Origin: Nocardia amikacinitolerans NBRC 108937
GTDB lineage: Bacteria > Actinomycetota > Actinomycetes > Mycobacteriales > Mycobacteriaceae
DNA length: 64,000 bases
Assembly (NCBI RefSeq): GCF_001612615.1
Contig: NZ_BDAU01000004.1
Location: 1 to 64,000 of the forward strand
Direction of reading: 5' to 3'
The notes beneath the pieces were generated by a model, which was not told the origin of the DNA, searched no databases, and was given only the letters and a program-made list of their open reading frames with translations. Every line of letters begins with the position of its first letter. The first letter of the stretch is position 1. Shown in pieces: positions 44,201-53,488 of this stretch. Both the position numbers and the translations under genes were made by a program.

Positions 44201-45169
44201 TCAGCTGGCGTAGGCCCGCAGGCGGTCGGCCCGCTCGCCCTTGCGCAGCTTCGCCATGACCTCACGCTCGATCTGACGCACCCGCTCGCGGGACAGGCCG
44301 AAGAGCTTGCCGATCTGGTCGAGGGTGCGCGGCTGGCCGTCGTCCAAGCCGAAGCGCAGGCGGATGACCTGCTGTTCGCGCTCGTCCAACGTCGCGAGGA
44401 CGCTGCGCACGTCGTGGTGCAGCAGTCCCGCGATCACCGCGGACTCGGCCGACGTGGCCTCGGAGTCCTCGATGAAATCGCCGAGCGGCGCCTCTTCGTC
44501 GTTGCCGACCGGCATGTCCAGGCTCACCGGGTCGCGGCTGTGATCGAGCAGATCGGAGATCTTGTCGACCGGGATGCCCGACTCGTTGGCCAGCTCTTCG
44601 TCGGTGGCTTCGCGGCCCAGCTGCTGGTGCAACTCCCGCTTGATCCTGGCCAGCTTGTTCACCTGCTCGACGAGGTGGACGGGCAGCCGGATGGTGCGGC
44701 TCTGATCGGCCATGCCGCGGGTGATGGCCTGGCGGATCCACCACGTCGCGTAGGTGGAGAACTTGAATCCCTTGGCGTAGTCGAACTTCTCCATCGCCCT
44801 GATCAAGCCCAGATTGCCCTCTTGGATGAGATCCAGCAGCGGCATGCCGCGACCGGTGTAGCGCTTGGCGAGCGAGACCACGAGGCGAAGGTTGGCTTCG
44901 AGCAGGTGCGCCCGTGCGGCCTGGCCGTCGCGCACGATGATGGCGAGATCCTTCTTCCGGCCGGCGGAAAGCCGCTTGCCCGTTTCCAGCAGATGCTGGG
45001 CGTAGAGGCCCGCCTCGATGCGCTTGGCCAGCTCGACCTCGTCAGCTGCCGAGAGCAGCGCGGTGCGGCCGATTCCGTTCAGGTACACGCGTACCAAGTC
45101 GGCGGCAGGGCTCTGGGCGTCGAGGTCCGATTCGCTGGTGCGCACTCGAGTGGTGGCGGGGCTGGTCAT
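44201..45169 (-). CDS. sigB: RNA polymerase sigma factor SigB
   Basis: A 322-residue group 2 sigma-70 factor. Region 2 ([38 protein letters not shown]), region 3 and region 4 ([16 protein letters not shown], here [12 protein letters not shown]) are complete, with a short N-terminus that lacks most of region 1.1. Group 2 factors of this type are the stress sigma factors paired with SigA in actinobacteria. Its neighbourhood beside ideR supports SigB rather than another group 2 factor. A GGAGGC precedes the ATG, and an ECF-type promoter lies upstream. Confidence 0.95.
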   Translation of the reverse strand: MTSPATTRVRTSESDLDAQSPAADLVRVYLNGIGRTALLSAADEVELAKRIEAGLYAQHLLETGKRLSAGRKKDLAIIVRDGQAARAHLLEANLRLVVSLAKRYTGRGMPLLDLIQEGNLGLIRAMEKFDYAKGFKFSTYATWWIRQAITRGMADQSRTIRLPVHLVEQVNKLARIKRELHQQLGREATDEELANESGIPVDKISDLLDHSRDPVSLDMPVGNDEEAPLGDFIEDSEATSAESAVIAGLLHHDVRSVLATLDEREQQVIRLRFGLDDGQPRTLDQIGKLFGLSRERVRQIEREVMAKLRKGERADRLRAYAS

Positions 45170-45204
45170 GACTTGCCTCCTGTCGGTGGTGTCTCACTCC
45201 GATC

Positions 45205-45232
45205 AACGGACCCGACAGAGAGAAAGTTCCCC
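45205..45232 (-). promoter_or_regulatory. SigE/SigH-type promoter for sigB
   Basis: Read on the minus strand, GGGGAAC (45232-45226) and CGTT (45208-45205) are separated by 17 bases, matching the GGAAC-N16-20-CGTT form used by mycobacterial SigE and SigH. The start of transcription would lie about 30 bases before the sigB ATG. A hairpin AAACCGC / GCGGTTT (45247-45253, 45263-45269) is just upstream. Confidence 0.65.
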
Positions 45233-45365
45233 GCTCGCGCCCCGATAAACCGCTTCTGAACTGCGGTTTCGGTCACTTACGTCTGAGAAGTTCCTGAGAA
45301 CCCCCGCGGGCGGGAACGCCTCCCTGTCCGATGCCTCCGCCGACGCATACCCGGTTGCCCCGTGC

Positions 45366-46883
45366 TTACACGGGAGCGATCAACCCGTGCCGGACCAAAC
45401 CGGCGACGACGGTGAGCGCGTCGGCCGCGAACTCCGGCGTCACCTCCTCGGCTCCGTGGGCGAGCGCCAGCAGTTCGACCAGCTCGTACAACGGAAGTCC
45501 GTCCGGGCGCATTCCCGCGACCAGCGAGATCGTCGTCTCGTCCACCTCGTGCTGCCAGCGCGGACCGTCGCCCCGGTGCAGCCGCGCGACACGCTCGGCC
45601 CAGCCGTCCGGACCGGGCAGGGACACCCGTTCCAGCGCCGTCGTTGGCTCGACCGCGAAACGTGCGGTCCAGGCGTGGTTTTCGTCACTCGCCACGGCGC
45701 GCAGCCAGGCCGACCGTTCGAAATAGGCGCTCGCCTCGGCGCCGAGCGGATCGTCGAAGCCGTGCGTGAGGTCCTCGGCGAGCAACTCGGTGGGACCGTC
45801 GATCGCGCGCAGGTAGACGAAGCCGAAACCGATGCCCTCGACGTCGGCGGCGGCGAACGCGTCCAGCCACTGCTCGGCGCGGGCCTGCGACGACGGATCG
45901 CGCGGGTCGAGGCCCGCGTCACGCAGCCAGGTGCCGACGTACAGCGCCGGATCGGCGACATCGCGCTGCACCACCCAGGCGTCGACACCGTGCGCGGGCA
46001 GCCACGAGGAGACGCGCTGGCGCCAGTCCTCGCCGTCCACGTGCACCCAGGCCGCCAGCATGGCCGCGGTGCCGCCCGGCGCGAGCAGCTCGGGCGCGCG
46101 CGAGACGACCAGCCTGCTGGCGCCGTCCAAGGCAAGGCCCGAATCGCGGTAGGTGTGCTCGATGCGCGCGGGGCCGACGACGAACGGCGGATTCGCCACC
46201 ACCTGATCGAACCGTCGCCCGGCCACCGGTTCGAACCAGGAACCCTCCAGCAGCTCGATGTCGAGGCCGTTGAGCGCGGCCGTCGCCTCGGCGAGCCACA
46301 GCGCGCGCGGATTCACGTCGGTCGCGGTGACGGTGCGCGCGTAGGAGGCGGCGTGCACCGCCTGCACGCCGCAGCCGGTGCCGAGATCGAGCACGGATCC
46401 GACCGGCCGGGTCGGCGTGGCGCGCAGGAGCGACAGCGAGGCGTGGCCTACGCCGAGCACGTGATCCTCGGTGAGGGTTCGCCTGCACATCGAGTCGTCC
46501 AGATCGGACAGGATCCAGCGGTTGCCCTCGCCCGCGTCCAGCGGGCGCAGATCCAATGCCGCGCGGACCTCGTCGCCGTGACGCTCCAGCAGACCCGCCG
46601 CGACGGCCCGGTCGACGTCCACCGGCGCCAGCGCGGCCGCAACCTCGCGCTCGGGCAGGGCGTCGCCGAGCAGCAACAGCCGGATCAGCGTGCCGAGTTC
46701 ACCCGCCGCCCGCGCCGCCCGCCGCACCGGCACCGGCTCGGACCGGCCCAGCGCCGCGTGCGCGTCCGGTCCCAGCGCCGACAGCAGCGTGTCGGCGTCG
46801 TAGCCGACGCGGGTCAGCGCCGTCCGCAGCTCCGGGCACAGGGCGGTGAGCAGGGATCCGGTGGTCGTCTGGTTCGTAGGCAC
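45366..46883 (-). CDS. SAM-dependent methyltransferase, HemK/RsmC-like with DUF7059 N-terminus
   Basis: A 505-residue protein. Residues about 15-95 match DUF7059; the SAM loop DLGTGCG is at 166-172 and the NPPF active motif at 231-234, as in N5-glutamine and rRNA amino-group methyltransferases. The C-terminal third is helical and of unknown role. Probably it methylates an amide or amino nitrogen in a protein or rRNA. GTG at 46883 is used. It is a leftward single gene; the 220 bases before it, up to 47104, show no gene. Confidence 0.82.
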   Translation of the reverse strand: MPTNQTTTGSLLTALCPELRTALTRVGYDADTLLSALGPDAHAALGRSEPVPVRRAARAAGELGTLIRLLLLGDALPEREVAAALAPVDVDRAVAAGLLERHGDEVRAALDLRPLDAGEGNRWILSDLDDSMCRRTLTEDHVLGVGHASLSLLRATPTRPVGSVLDLGTGCGVQAVHAASYARTVTATDVNPRALWLAEATAALNGLDIELLEGSWFEPVAGRRFDQVVANPPFVVGPARIEHTYRDSGLALDGASRLVVSRAPELLAPGGTAAMLAAWVHVDGEDWRQRVSSWLPAHGVDAWVVQRDVADPALYVGTWLRDAGLDPRDPSSQARAEQWLDAFAAADVEGIGFGFVYLRAIDGPTELLAEDLTHGFDDPLGAEASAYFERSAWLRAVASDENHAWTARFAVEPTTALERVSLPGPDGWAERVARLHRGDGPRWQHEVDETTISLVAGMRPDGLPLYELVELLALAHGAEEVTPEFAADALTVVAGLVRHGLIAPV

Positions 46884-47103
46884 ACACGTACTCTGCCACC
46901 GCTACCCGTGCGCATCCGTAACCCGTTGTCCACGTCACCGCGTGGGCCGTGCCGAGGACGCGTCACCGTGGTGCCGAGGGCACAACGCTGCGGGAGGCGT
47001 GCGGAGAATGCGGCACCGCGCAGGTGATGCCGAGGACATCACCGCGGAGGCCGCGGGCGGTCACCACAGAGTCGGTGCCGACCAGACAGCACCGCGGCCC
47101 GGA

Positions 47104-47844
47104 TCACACCCCCTTCGGGTCGCGTGCGGTGACGCAGTACACGGCGTCGCCCGGATCGGTCATCACGATCCAGTGCTCGTGGCGGCGCACCACAGTCGCG
47201 CCGAGCGATTCGTGCCATGCCGCGGTGGCCTCGATATCGGACGAGGACAGATCGATGTGGGCGCTGGTCGGCCGGTTCTCGCCGAGGCGCTGCAACAGCA
47301 ACTGGACCGGCATCGGCTCCGCCGGGCGCAGCCGGGAGAACTCGGCGAGTCGGCCCGGCGTGTGCTTCCAGCCGGTGAGGTCGGCCCAGAAGCGTGTCTC
47401 CACGTCGTGATCTGCCGCGCCGATGTCCAGGCAGACCTGGTCGAGGCGGCTCAGCGTGCCGTCGGGCGCGCGGAAGGCGGGCGCGGGGTGGCCCTTGGCG
47501 CGTCCGCTCGGGGTGAAGCAGAAGATCTGCCCGGCCGGCGAGCGAAGCACCGCGTAGTCGGGGTGATTGGCGACCAGTTCGGCGTTCAGGTCCAGCGCGA
47601 CGCGCACGGCGGCGGGGATGTCGTCGACGTCGAAGTCCAGGTGCACGCCGCCGAGGCCGTTCACCGACTGCATCTTGACCCCGGCCGCGGCGAACAGCGC
47701 GGGATCCGGCAGCAGCGTGAGGAATTGGTTGTCGTCGCCGCGACGCGGGGAGAGCTGGGTGCCGGTGATGGTCGACCAGAAGGTCGCGCAGGCGTCGAAA
47801 CGTTGTGCGGGACGGTCGAGGAACGCCCAGACCCAGCGAATCAT
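47104..47844 (-). CDS. VOC (glyoxalase/bleomycin-resistance) family protein
   Basis: A 246-residue protein with two vicinal-oxygen-chelate modules: IRWVWAFLDRP and VHLDFDVDDIPAAV in the first, LDQVCLDIGAADHDVETRFW and IDLSSSDIEATAAW in the second. Metal ligands such as His and Glu (GGVHLDFDV) are visible in the first module. The substrate cannot be inferred; a domestic oxidoreductase or resistance role is typical of the family. The ATG at 47844 follows GGAGACAAC. It is divergent from an MFS transporter. Confidence 0.8.
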   Translation of the reverse strand: MIRWVWAFLDRPAQRFDACATFWSTITGTQLSPRRGDDNQFLTLLPDPALFAAAGVKMQSVNGLGGVHLDFDVDDIPAAVRVALDLNAELVANHPDYAVLRSPAGQIFCFTPSGRAKGHPAPAFRAPDGTLSRLDQVCLDIGAADHDVETRFWADLTGWKHTPGRLAEFSRLRPAEPMPVQLLLQRLGENRPTSAHIDLSSSDIEATAAWHESLGATVVRRHEHWIVMTDPGDAVYCVTARDPKGV

Positions 47845-48034
47845 GTTGTCTCCTGTGCCGTGCGGGAGGTTCCCGCGACCGCCGACGTGGTGGCCCGGCG
47901 CGTGCGCCGAGCAGGTGTTGCGGGACACGGCAAGCGGCGAGTGCGACGCAGGCCACAAGGCTGCCGTGCCCCCGGGACACAGTAAGGGGCGGCCGGGAGA
48001 CTGTCGAACCGGTTTGGCGGAATCTCGATGTTCT

Positions 48035-48050
48035 GTGGCATTCGTGCCAC
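48035..48050. promoter_or_regulatory. Palindrome before the MFS gene
   Basis: GTGGCATTCGTGCCAC is a perfect 6-bp inverted repeat with a 4-base centre, 36 bases before the MFS start, and suits a regulator operator. Confidence 0.4.
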
Positions 48051-48085
48051 TCGTTCGGCGCGCGGCTTTCCGGCAAGCTCGGCGG

Positions 48086-49390
48086 GTGACCGAACTGCGC
48101 ACCTCACCGGCCGAGCCAGTCGAGCCCGCCGAGCCCGTCGACAAGGCGGCGCGGCGGCCGCACCCGGCCTGGATCGTCGCGGGGGTCGGCTTCGTCGCGC
48201 TGCTCGGCGCGGCCGCGTTCCGTTCCGTGCCGAGCGTGCTGATGGACCCGCTGCACGCGGAGTTCGGGTGGTCGCACGGCACCATCGGTTTCGCGGTCTC
48301 GCTGAATCTGCTGCTCTACGGGCTCATCTCGCCGTTCGCCGCCGCGCTGATGGACAAGTTCGGCATCCGCAGGGTGGTGGCCTGCGCGCTGGTGCTCGTC
48401 GCGGCGGGCAGCGGACTGACCGTCTTCATGACCCAGGCTTGGCAACTGGTCGCGACCTGGGGTCTGCTGGTCGGCGTCGGTGTCGGCTCGATGTCGATGC
48501 CGTTCGTGGCGACCATCACCGGGCGCTGGTTCGTGCGCCATCGCGGTTTGGTCACCGGCGTCCTGACGGCCGCGGGCGCGACCGGACAACTGGTCTTCCT
48601 CCCGCTGGTCTCGGCGCTGGCGCACGAGCACGGCTGGCGGCTGCCCGCGCTGGTGGTGGCCGGCGCGGCGCTGGCGGTGGTGCCGCTCGTTCTGCTGTTC
48701 GTCCGCGACTTCCCCAGCGACGTAGGCGTTTCCGCGTACGGCGCGGAACCCGGTTCGCCCGCCGGGATGCGCACCACCGCGCAGGGTGGCGCGACGCGGG
48801 CGCTCACCGTGCTGGCGCGGATCGCGCGGACGCGCGGATTCTGGTTGCTGGCAGGTGGTTTCGCGGTGTGCGGCGCCTCGACCAACGGTCTGGTCGGCAC
48901 CCACTTCGTCAGCGCGGCGCACGACCACGGGATGCCGCCGACGACCGCGGCCGGGCTGCTCGCGCTGGTCGGTGTCTTCGACGTGGCGGGCACCATCGCC
49001 TCGGGGTGGCTCACCGACCGCGTCGACCCGCGCTATCTGCTGCTGGCGTATTACAGCCTGCGCGGGCTCTCACTGCTGATCCTGCCGTCGTTGTTCGCGC
49101 CGCACACCGAGCCGAGCATGTGGGTCTTCGTGATCTTCTACGGCCTGGACTGGATCGCGACCGTCCCGCCGACGGTCGCGCTGTGCCGCGAGCTGTTCGG
49201 CGAGGACGGGCCGGTGGCCTTCGGCTGGGTCTTCGCCTCGCACCAGATCGGCTCGGCGATCGCGGCCACCGGCGCGGGCGTCATTCGCGACGCGCAGGGC
49301 AGCTACGACACGGCCTGGTACGTGGCGGGCGCGTTGTGCGGGCTGGCGGCGCTGATGTCGATCGTCATCCGCAGGCGGGTCGGCGCCTGA
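48086..49390 (+). CDS. MFS-type transporter
   Basis: A 434-residue transporter with about 12 helices in two bundles. The family loop RFDKFGIRRVVA-type stretch (MDKFGIRRVVACALVL), the later GWLTDRVDPRY and the segment SMSMPFVATITGRWFVRHRG resemble members of the OFA (oxalate/formate) and NarK-like groups. Whether the substrate is an organic acid or a drug is open. GTG at 48086 is used. It is divergent from the VOC gene and followed by a convergent DUF3099 gene. Confidence 0.85.
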   Translation: MTELRTSPAEPVEPAEPVDKAARRPHPAWIVAGVGFVALLGAAAFRSVPSVLMDPLHAEFGWSHGTIGFAVSLNLLLYGLISPFAAALMDKFGIRRVVACALVLVAAGSGLTVFMTQAWQLVATWGLLVGVGVGSMSMPFVATITGRWFVRHRGLVTGVLTAAGATGQLVFLPLVSALAHEHGWRLPALVVAGAALAVVPLVLLFVRDFPSDVGVSAYGAEPGSPAGMRTTAQGGATRALTVLARIARTRGFWLLAGGFAVCGASTNGLVGTHFVSAAHDHGMPPTTAAGLLALVGVFDVAGTIASGWLTDRVDPRYLLLAYYSLRGLSLLILPSLFAPHTEPSMWVFVIFYGLDWIATVPPTVALCRELFGEDGPVAFGWVFASHQIGSAIAATGAGVIRDAQGSYDTAWYVAGALCGLAALMSIVIRRRVGA

Positions 49391-49397
49391 GAACCGC

Positions 49398-49811
49398 TCA
49401 CCCGTCGATGGCGTTGTGCGGGCGGGATTCGATGGCCTTGCGGGGGCGGTCCCAGCGGCTGGGTTCGTCCTTGCGCCGCGGCGGGCGGTCGTTGGCGATG
49501 AGCACCGCGATCCACGGCAGCGGAATCGACGCGCCGATGATCAGCAGCGAGATCAGGGCGCTGCCCCACGCGCTGTAGGCGACTGCGGCCAGCACAAGCG
49601 CGGGGATACGGAACGCCATCAGGATTGTGTACCTGCGCACCCGCGCGCGATGCTGATCCTCGAGCGACGGGGCGGCCTCGGTGATGAGCACCGGGTGCTT
49701 GTCGTCGCTTCCGGGGAAGTACCCGCGCGACGGGGAAGGACCGGATGAGACGTCCGGGCGAACACCGCGGCCGATGTCGTCGGCGTCGGAGGAGTCGCCG
49801 TACTGCTGCAT
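49398..49811 (-). CDS. DUF3099 membrane protein
   Basis: A 137-residue protein with a disordered N-terminus (about 1-45), LITEAAPSLEDQHRARVRRY as the start of DUF3099, and two adjacent helices (ILMAFRIPALVLAAVAYSAW, SALISLLIIGASIPLPWIAV). Its position facing the DUF3039 gene near sigB is the same as in mycobacteria (about Rv2709). Function is unknown. The start at 49811 is an ATG. Confidence 0.85.
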   Translation of the reverse strand: MQQYGDSSDADDIGRGVRPDVSSGPSPSRGYFPGSDDKHPVLITEAAPSLEDQHRARVRRYTILMAFRIPALVLAAVAYSAWGSALISLLIIGASIPLPWIAVLIANDRPPRRKDEPSRWDRPRKAIESRPHNAIDG

Positions 49812-49909
49812 ACCCTGAGTCTTCCACTCCGGTGCTCCCCGCGCACACACCAGGTCGATTCGCCGCGGGCTTCGGGCGCGGGCGACCCGCCGGACCGTCA
49901 TACGGCATC

Positions 49910-50155
49910 ATGGAATCCGTGAGTACCGACACCCTGGTTCGCCCGGATACGACCACCGACGAGACGACGGGCGACGACACCCCGAAGTTCTTCCACTATG
50001 TGAAGAAGGACAAGATCGCCGAGAGCGCCGTCATGGGCACCGTGGTCGTGGCCCTGTGCGGCGAGGTGTTCCCGGTGACCCGCTCGCCGAAGCCCGGTTC
50101 GCCGGTCTGCCCGGAGTGCAAGAAGGTCTACGAGTCCCTGCGCAAGGGCGACTGA
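49910..50155 (+). CDS. DUF3039 protein
   Basis: An 81-residue protein with a conserved core KFFHYVKKDKIAESAVMGT and a likely zinc-binding set CGE...CPECKKVY, the size and content of mycobacterial Rv2708c. It has no signal or membrane segment. Function is unknown, but the gene is a stable companion of the sigB-DUF3099 block. The ATG at 49910 gives MESVSTDT; GTG (49919) is an alternative. Confidence 0.87.
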   Translation: MESVSTDTLVRPDTTTDETTGDDTPKFFHYVKKDKIAESAVMGTVVVALCGEVFPVTRSPKPGSPVCPECKKVYESLRKGD

Positions 50156-50179
50156 GTCCCGCGACCTTCGACCGCGCGG

Positions 50180-51289
50180 TCACCTCGAGCTACGCAGCGC
50201 GTCCCGCGCGGCGGAGGTGATCGCGCGCGCCGACTCCGCGCGACCCGCCTCGTCGGCGTCGGTCTCCTCCTCCGGCGTCTCGCCGCGCACCTGGTTGGAG
50301 ATCCATTCCTTCATCTGCTCGATGCGGGTGGCGCGGGCGGGCCAGAACTCCTGGACCGCGGCGTTGAACTCGGCGCCGAGAATCACCGCGAAGCCGAGGA
50401 AGAACGTGAAGAGCAGGAACGCGATCGGCGTCGCCAACGCGCCGTAACTCACGCCGGTCGCGGTGATCCAGGACAGGTATCGGCGCAGCCCCTCGCTGGC
50501 CGCCATGAAGAACACGCCCGCGACGAGCGCCCCGGCGAACAGCCGATGCCAGGGCAGCGTGCGATGCAGTGCCAGCTTGTACAGCGTGGTCAGGCCGACG
50601 ATGAGCAACAGGCCGACGCCGGGGTAGTAGAAGCTGTCCAGCAGCTGTAGGCCCGGCTCGCGCCACCCGTCCGGCAGCACCCGGCCGATCAGGCTGGGAC
50701 CGAGTGCGACGAGCGGCAGGATGAACACCGCCGCCACCAGGAACAGCACGTAGAGCAGCAGCGCGAAGATGCGCTGCCACACCGGATGCCGCGCGTCCTG
50801 CTGGTCGTGCGCCTCCACGATCGCGTCGACGAAGGTCGCCATCGCCGAGGATCCGGCCCACAGCGAGAGCACGAAGCCGAACGACACCACCGCGCCGCGC
50901 CCGCGCCCGAGCACGTCGCCGACGGTCGGTTCGATCAGGTCGGTGACGACGGCCTCGCTGAACAGCTCCCGGCTGAACGTGATGATCTTGGACTCCACGA
51001 TCTCGACGGTGTCGGGCCCGAACCAGCCGCCGACGTAACCGAGACTGCCGAGCACCCCGAGCAACAGCGGGGCCAGCGACAGGGTCTGCCAGAACGCGGC
51101 GGTCGCGGATTTGGCGAAGATCGCGTCGTCCCACGCCTTCCTCGACACCCGGATCACCAGTCTGCGGGCCTGCCGACCGGCATGCCGGATCCGCCGGGCG
51201 ACGACGTCCGCGCCGCGCGGCGGAGTGCCCGCGCCGCCGCTGTGGATCGGTTCGGGCCCGCGCGCGGGTGGGGGACTGGCTTCGGTCAT
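50180..51289 (-). CDS. YihY/BrkB-family membrane protein
   Basis: A 369-residue protein with a disordered N-terminus and six transmembrane helices, for example SATAAFWQTLSLAPLLLGVL, GAVVSFGFVLSLWAGSSAM and PIAFLLFTFFLGFAVILGAE. The sequence FVDAIVEAHDQQDARHP between helices and FWPARATRIEQMKEWI fit YihY/UPF0761. These proteins are often called virulence factor BrkB or putative ribonuclease BN, but the latter annotation is erroneous historically, and function remains unknown. The ATG is at 51289. Its position matches Rv2707. Confidence 0.87.
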   Translation of the reverse strand: MTEASPPPARGPEPIHSGGAGTPPRGADVVARRIRHAGRQARRLVIRVSRKAWDDAIFAKSATAAFWQTLSLAPLLLGVLGSLGYVGGWFGPDTVEIVESKIITFSRELFSEAVVTDLIEPTVGDVLGRGRGAVVSFGFVLSLWAGSSAMATFVDAIVEAHDQQDARHPVWQRIFALLLYVLFLVAAVFILPLVALGPSLIGRVLPDGWREPGLQLLDSFYYPGVGLLLIVGLTTLYKLALHRTLPWHRLFAGALVAGVFFMAASEGLRRYLSWITATGVSYGALATPIAFLLFTFFLGFAVILGAEFNAAVQEFWPARATRIEQMKEWISNQVRGETPEEETDADEAGRAESARAITSAARDALRSSR

Positions 51290-51453
51290 GGTGCTTACAG
51301 CATCGCGCACCGGACGCTCGCGCACCGGTCCGTCCCCGCATCGTGTCGGCGGGCAACAGGTGAACACGGGGCGGCGCGCGGGGAATGTGACGCGGATCGC
51401 GACCGCCGCGTCGGTTTGGCGACACGCCGTCCCCGGCCGCTACTGTCTTCTGC

Positions 51454-53220
51454 GTGACTGGGTCGGATGGCGCTGCGGCGGGAGATGGAGCGACGCCGGG
51501 CGATTCGGGAAAGTCGGCAGCCGGGGGCGGTTCGCTACGCGCGTGGCAGCGGCGCGCGCTCACGAAATACCTGGCAACCAAGCCGCGCGACTTCCTCGCC
51601 GTGGCGACGCCGGGCGCGGGTAAGACCACCTTCGCGCTGCGGGTGGCGGCCGAACTGCTCGCCGACCGCACCGTGGACCAGATCACGGTGGTCGCGCCGA
51701 CCGAACACCTCAAGCACCAGTGGGCGGCCTCGGCCGCGCGCAGTGGCATCCAGCTGGATTCCCGGTTCTCCAACGCCACCGGCGGCACCTCCGGTGACTA
51801 CCACGGCGTGGTCGTCACCTACGCGCAGGTCGCCTCGCATCCGTCCAGGCACCGGGTGCGCACCGAGAACCGCAGGACGCTGGTGATCCTCGACGAGATC
51901 CACCACGCGGGCGATGCCAAGAGCTGGGGCGACGCGACCGCGGAGGCGTTCGGCGACGCGACGCGCAGGCTGGCGCTGACCGGTACGCCGTTCCGCTCCG
52001 ACGACAGCCAGATCCCGTTCGTCGTCTACGAGCCCGACGAATCCGGCTTCCCCAAGTCGCGCGCCGACCACACCTACGGCTACGCCGAGGCGCTGGCTGA
52101 CGGCGTCGTCCGGCCGGTGGTCTTCCTGGCCTACTCCGGTGACGCGCATTGGCGCGACAGCGCTGGCGAGGAGCACTCGGCCCGGCTCGGCGAGCCGCTC
52201 AACGCCGAACAGACCGCGCGCGCATGGCGCACCGCGCTGGACCCCGCGGGCGACTGGATCTCCGCGGTGCTGCGCGCCGCCGACATCCGGCTGCGCCAGA
52301 AGCGCGCCTCGGGCATGCCCGACGCGGGCGGCCTGGTGATCGCCACCGATCAGGACCGGGCCCGCGACTACGCCGAACTGCTCGAACACATTTCGGGCGA
52401 GCGGCCCGCGCTGGTGCTCTCCGACGACCCCGCGTCTTCGAACCGGATCGCCGAGTTCAGCAACAACACCCAGCCGTGGATGGTCGCGGTGCGCATGGTG
52501 TCCGAGGGCGTCGACGTGCCGCGCCTCGCCGTCGGTGTCTACGCGACCAGCGCTTCGACGCCGCTCTACTTCGCCCAGGCCATCGGTCGATTCGTGCGTG
52601 CCCGCCGACCCGGCGAGACGGCGAGCGTGTTCCTGCCCTCGGTGCCGGTGCTGCTGGATCTGGCCGCTCAGCTGGAGTTGCAGCGCGACCACGTCATCGG
52701 CAAGCCGCACCGGGAGAAGAACGGCCTCGACGACGAGCTGCTGACCGACGCGGCCAAGCAGAAGGACGAGCCGGGCGAGGAAGAGAAGAAGTTCGTGGCG
52801 CTCGCCGCGGACGCCGAGCTCGACCAGGTGATCTACGACGGCTCCTCGTTCGGCACCGCCACTTTCGCCGGCAGCGACGAGGAGGCCGACTACCTCGGCA
52901 TTCCCGGCCTGCTCGACGCCGACCAGATGCGCGCGCTGCTGCGCGAGCGCCAAGCGCGGCAGCTGGCCGATCGTGGTGAGCCGAAGATCGTGGAACCCGC
53001 GCCGCAGGTCGCGACCGCCGCCGAGCGGGTCGCCACCGCGGACCGGCTCGGTGAACTGCGCAAGGAACTCAACAGCCTGGTGGCCATGCACCACCACCGC
53101 ACCGGCAAGCCGCACGGGGTGATCCACGGCGAGCTGCGCCGCGAGTGCGGCGGGCCGCCGACCGCGCTGGCCACGGCCGACCAGCTGCACGAGCGCATCG
53201 CCGCGCTGCGTCGGAGGTAG
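51454..53220 (+). CDS. Superfamily 2 DEAD/DEAH-type helicase
   Basis: A 588-residue superfamily 2 helicase. Walker A TPGAGKTT is at about 51-58, Walker B VILDEIHH, motif III LTGTPFR, and motif VI QAIGRFVRARRPGE. The arrangement resembles type III restriction/UvrB-like helicases found as stand-alone proteins in actinobacteria; there is no nuclease or methylase neighbour. The C-terminal end (RVATADRLGELRKELNSLVA, TADQLHERIAALRRR) is helical. The GTG at 51454 is used. It may take part in DNA repair or RNA turnover, without proof. Confidence 0.85.
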   Translation: MTGSDGAAAGDGATPGDSGKSAAGGGSLRAWQRRALTKYLATKPRDFLAVATPGAGKTTFALRVAAELLADRTVDQITVVAPTEHLKHQWAASAARSGIQLDSRFSNATGGTSGDYHGVVVTYAQVASHPSRHRVRTENRRTLVILDEIHHAGDAKSWGDATAEAFGDATRRLALTGTPFRSDDSQIPFVVYEPDESGFPKSRADHTYGYAEALADGVVRPVVFLAYSGDAHWRDSAGEEHSARLGEPLNAEQTARAWRTALDPAGDWISAVLRAADIRLRQKRASGMPDAGGLVIATDQDRARDYAELLEHISGERPALVLSDDPASSNRIAEFSNNTQPWMVAVRMVSEGVDVPRLAVGVYATSASTPLYFAQAIGRFVRARRPGETASVFLPSVPVLLDLAAQLELQRDHVIGKPHREKNGLDDELLTDAAKQKDEPGEEEKKFVALAADAELDQVIYDGSSFGTATFAGSDEEADYLGIPGLLDADQMRALLRERQARQLADRGEPKIVEPAPQVATAAERVATADRLGELRKELNSLVAMHHHRTGKPHGVIHGELRRECGGPPTALATADQLHERIAALRRR

Positions 53221-53302
53221 CGCCTCCAGCGAGCTGGGTGGTGACGCGTCGAGCGAGTCGCGCCCTCGCTGAAGCGAGCGATCGTGCGCAGCGCTCAGGG
53301 GT

Positions 53303-53470
53303 GCTCGGCGTGGCGTACCCGACCCGCCCGGCGGCCCCGGTGATCGCAGCCCGTCCATGAGCAGCGGCAGCGAGGCGGCCAGGCGGATCTGGGTGCGCCA
53401 CTGCGCGAAGCCGATGCTCGTCTCGGCGCGGAACAGCCGGGCCAGGTTTCGCGAACGGGGTGGCCACCGC
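53303..53470 (-). pseudogene. Relic of an AraC-family regulator HTH
   Basis: The minus strand holds pieces of an AraC DNA-binding domain split over two frames: RNLARLFRAETSIGFAQWRT and QIRLAASLPLLMDG in one, then AITGAAGRVGYATPS in another, with a frame change at about 53349-53351. The order is exactly that of AraC helices 3 to 6, but the rest of the domain is lost. It is a dead gene between the helicase and the SWIM gene. Confidence 0.65.
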
Positions 53471-53488
53471 CGCCGAGCGGCCTGACGG

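Noticed and set aside
46884..47103. Possible small gene between methyltransferase and VOC genes
   Set aside because: I see only repeated GTCACCGCG-type words and no ribosome binding site or family-like protein.
53221..53302. Second copy of the 77-bp element suggested by GCGAGC-rich sequence
   Set aside because: Only general word similarity (GAGCGA, GCGAGC) and no CATGAGCG borders.
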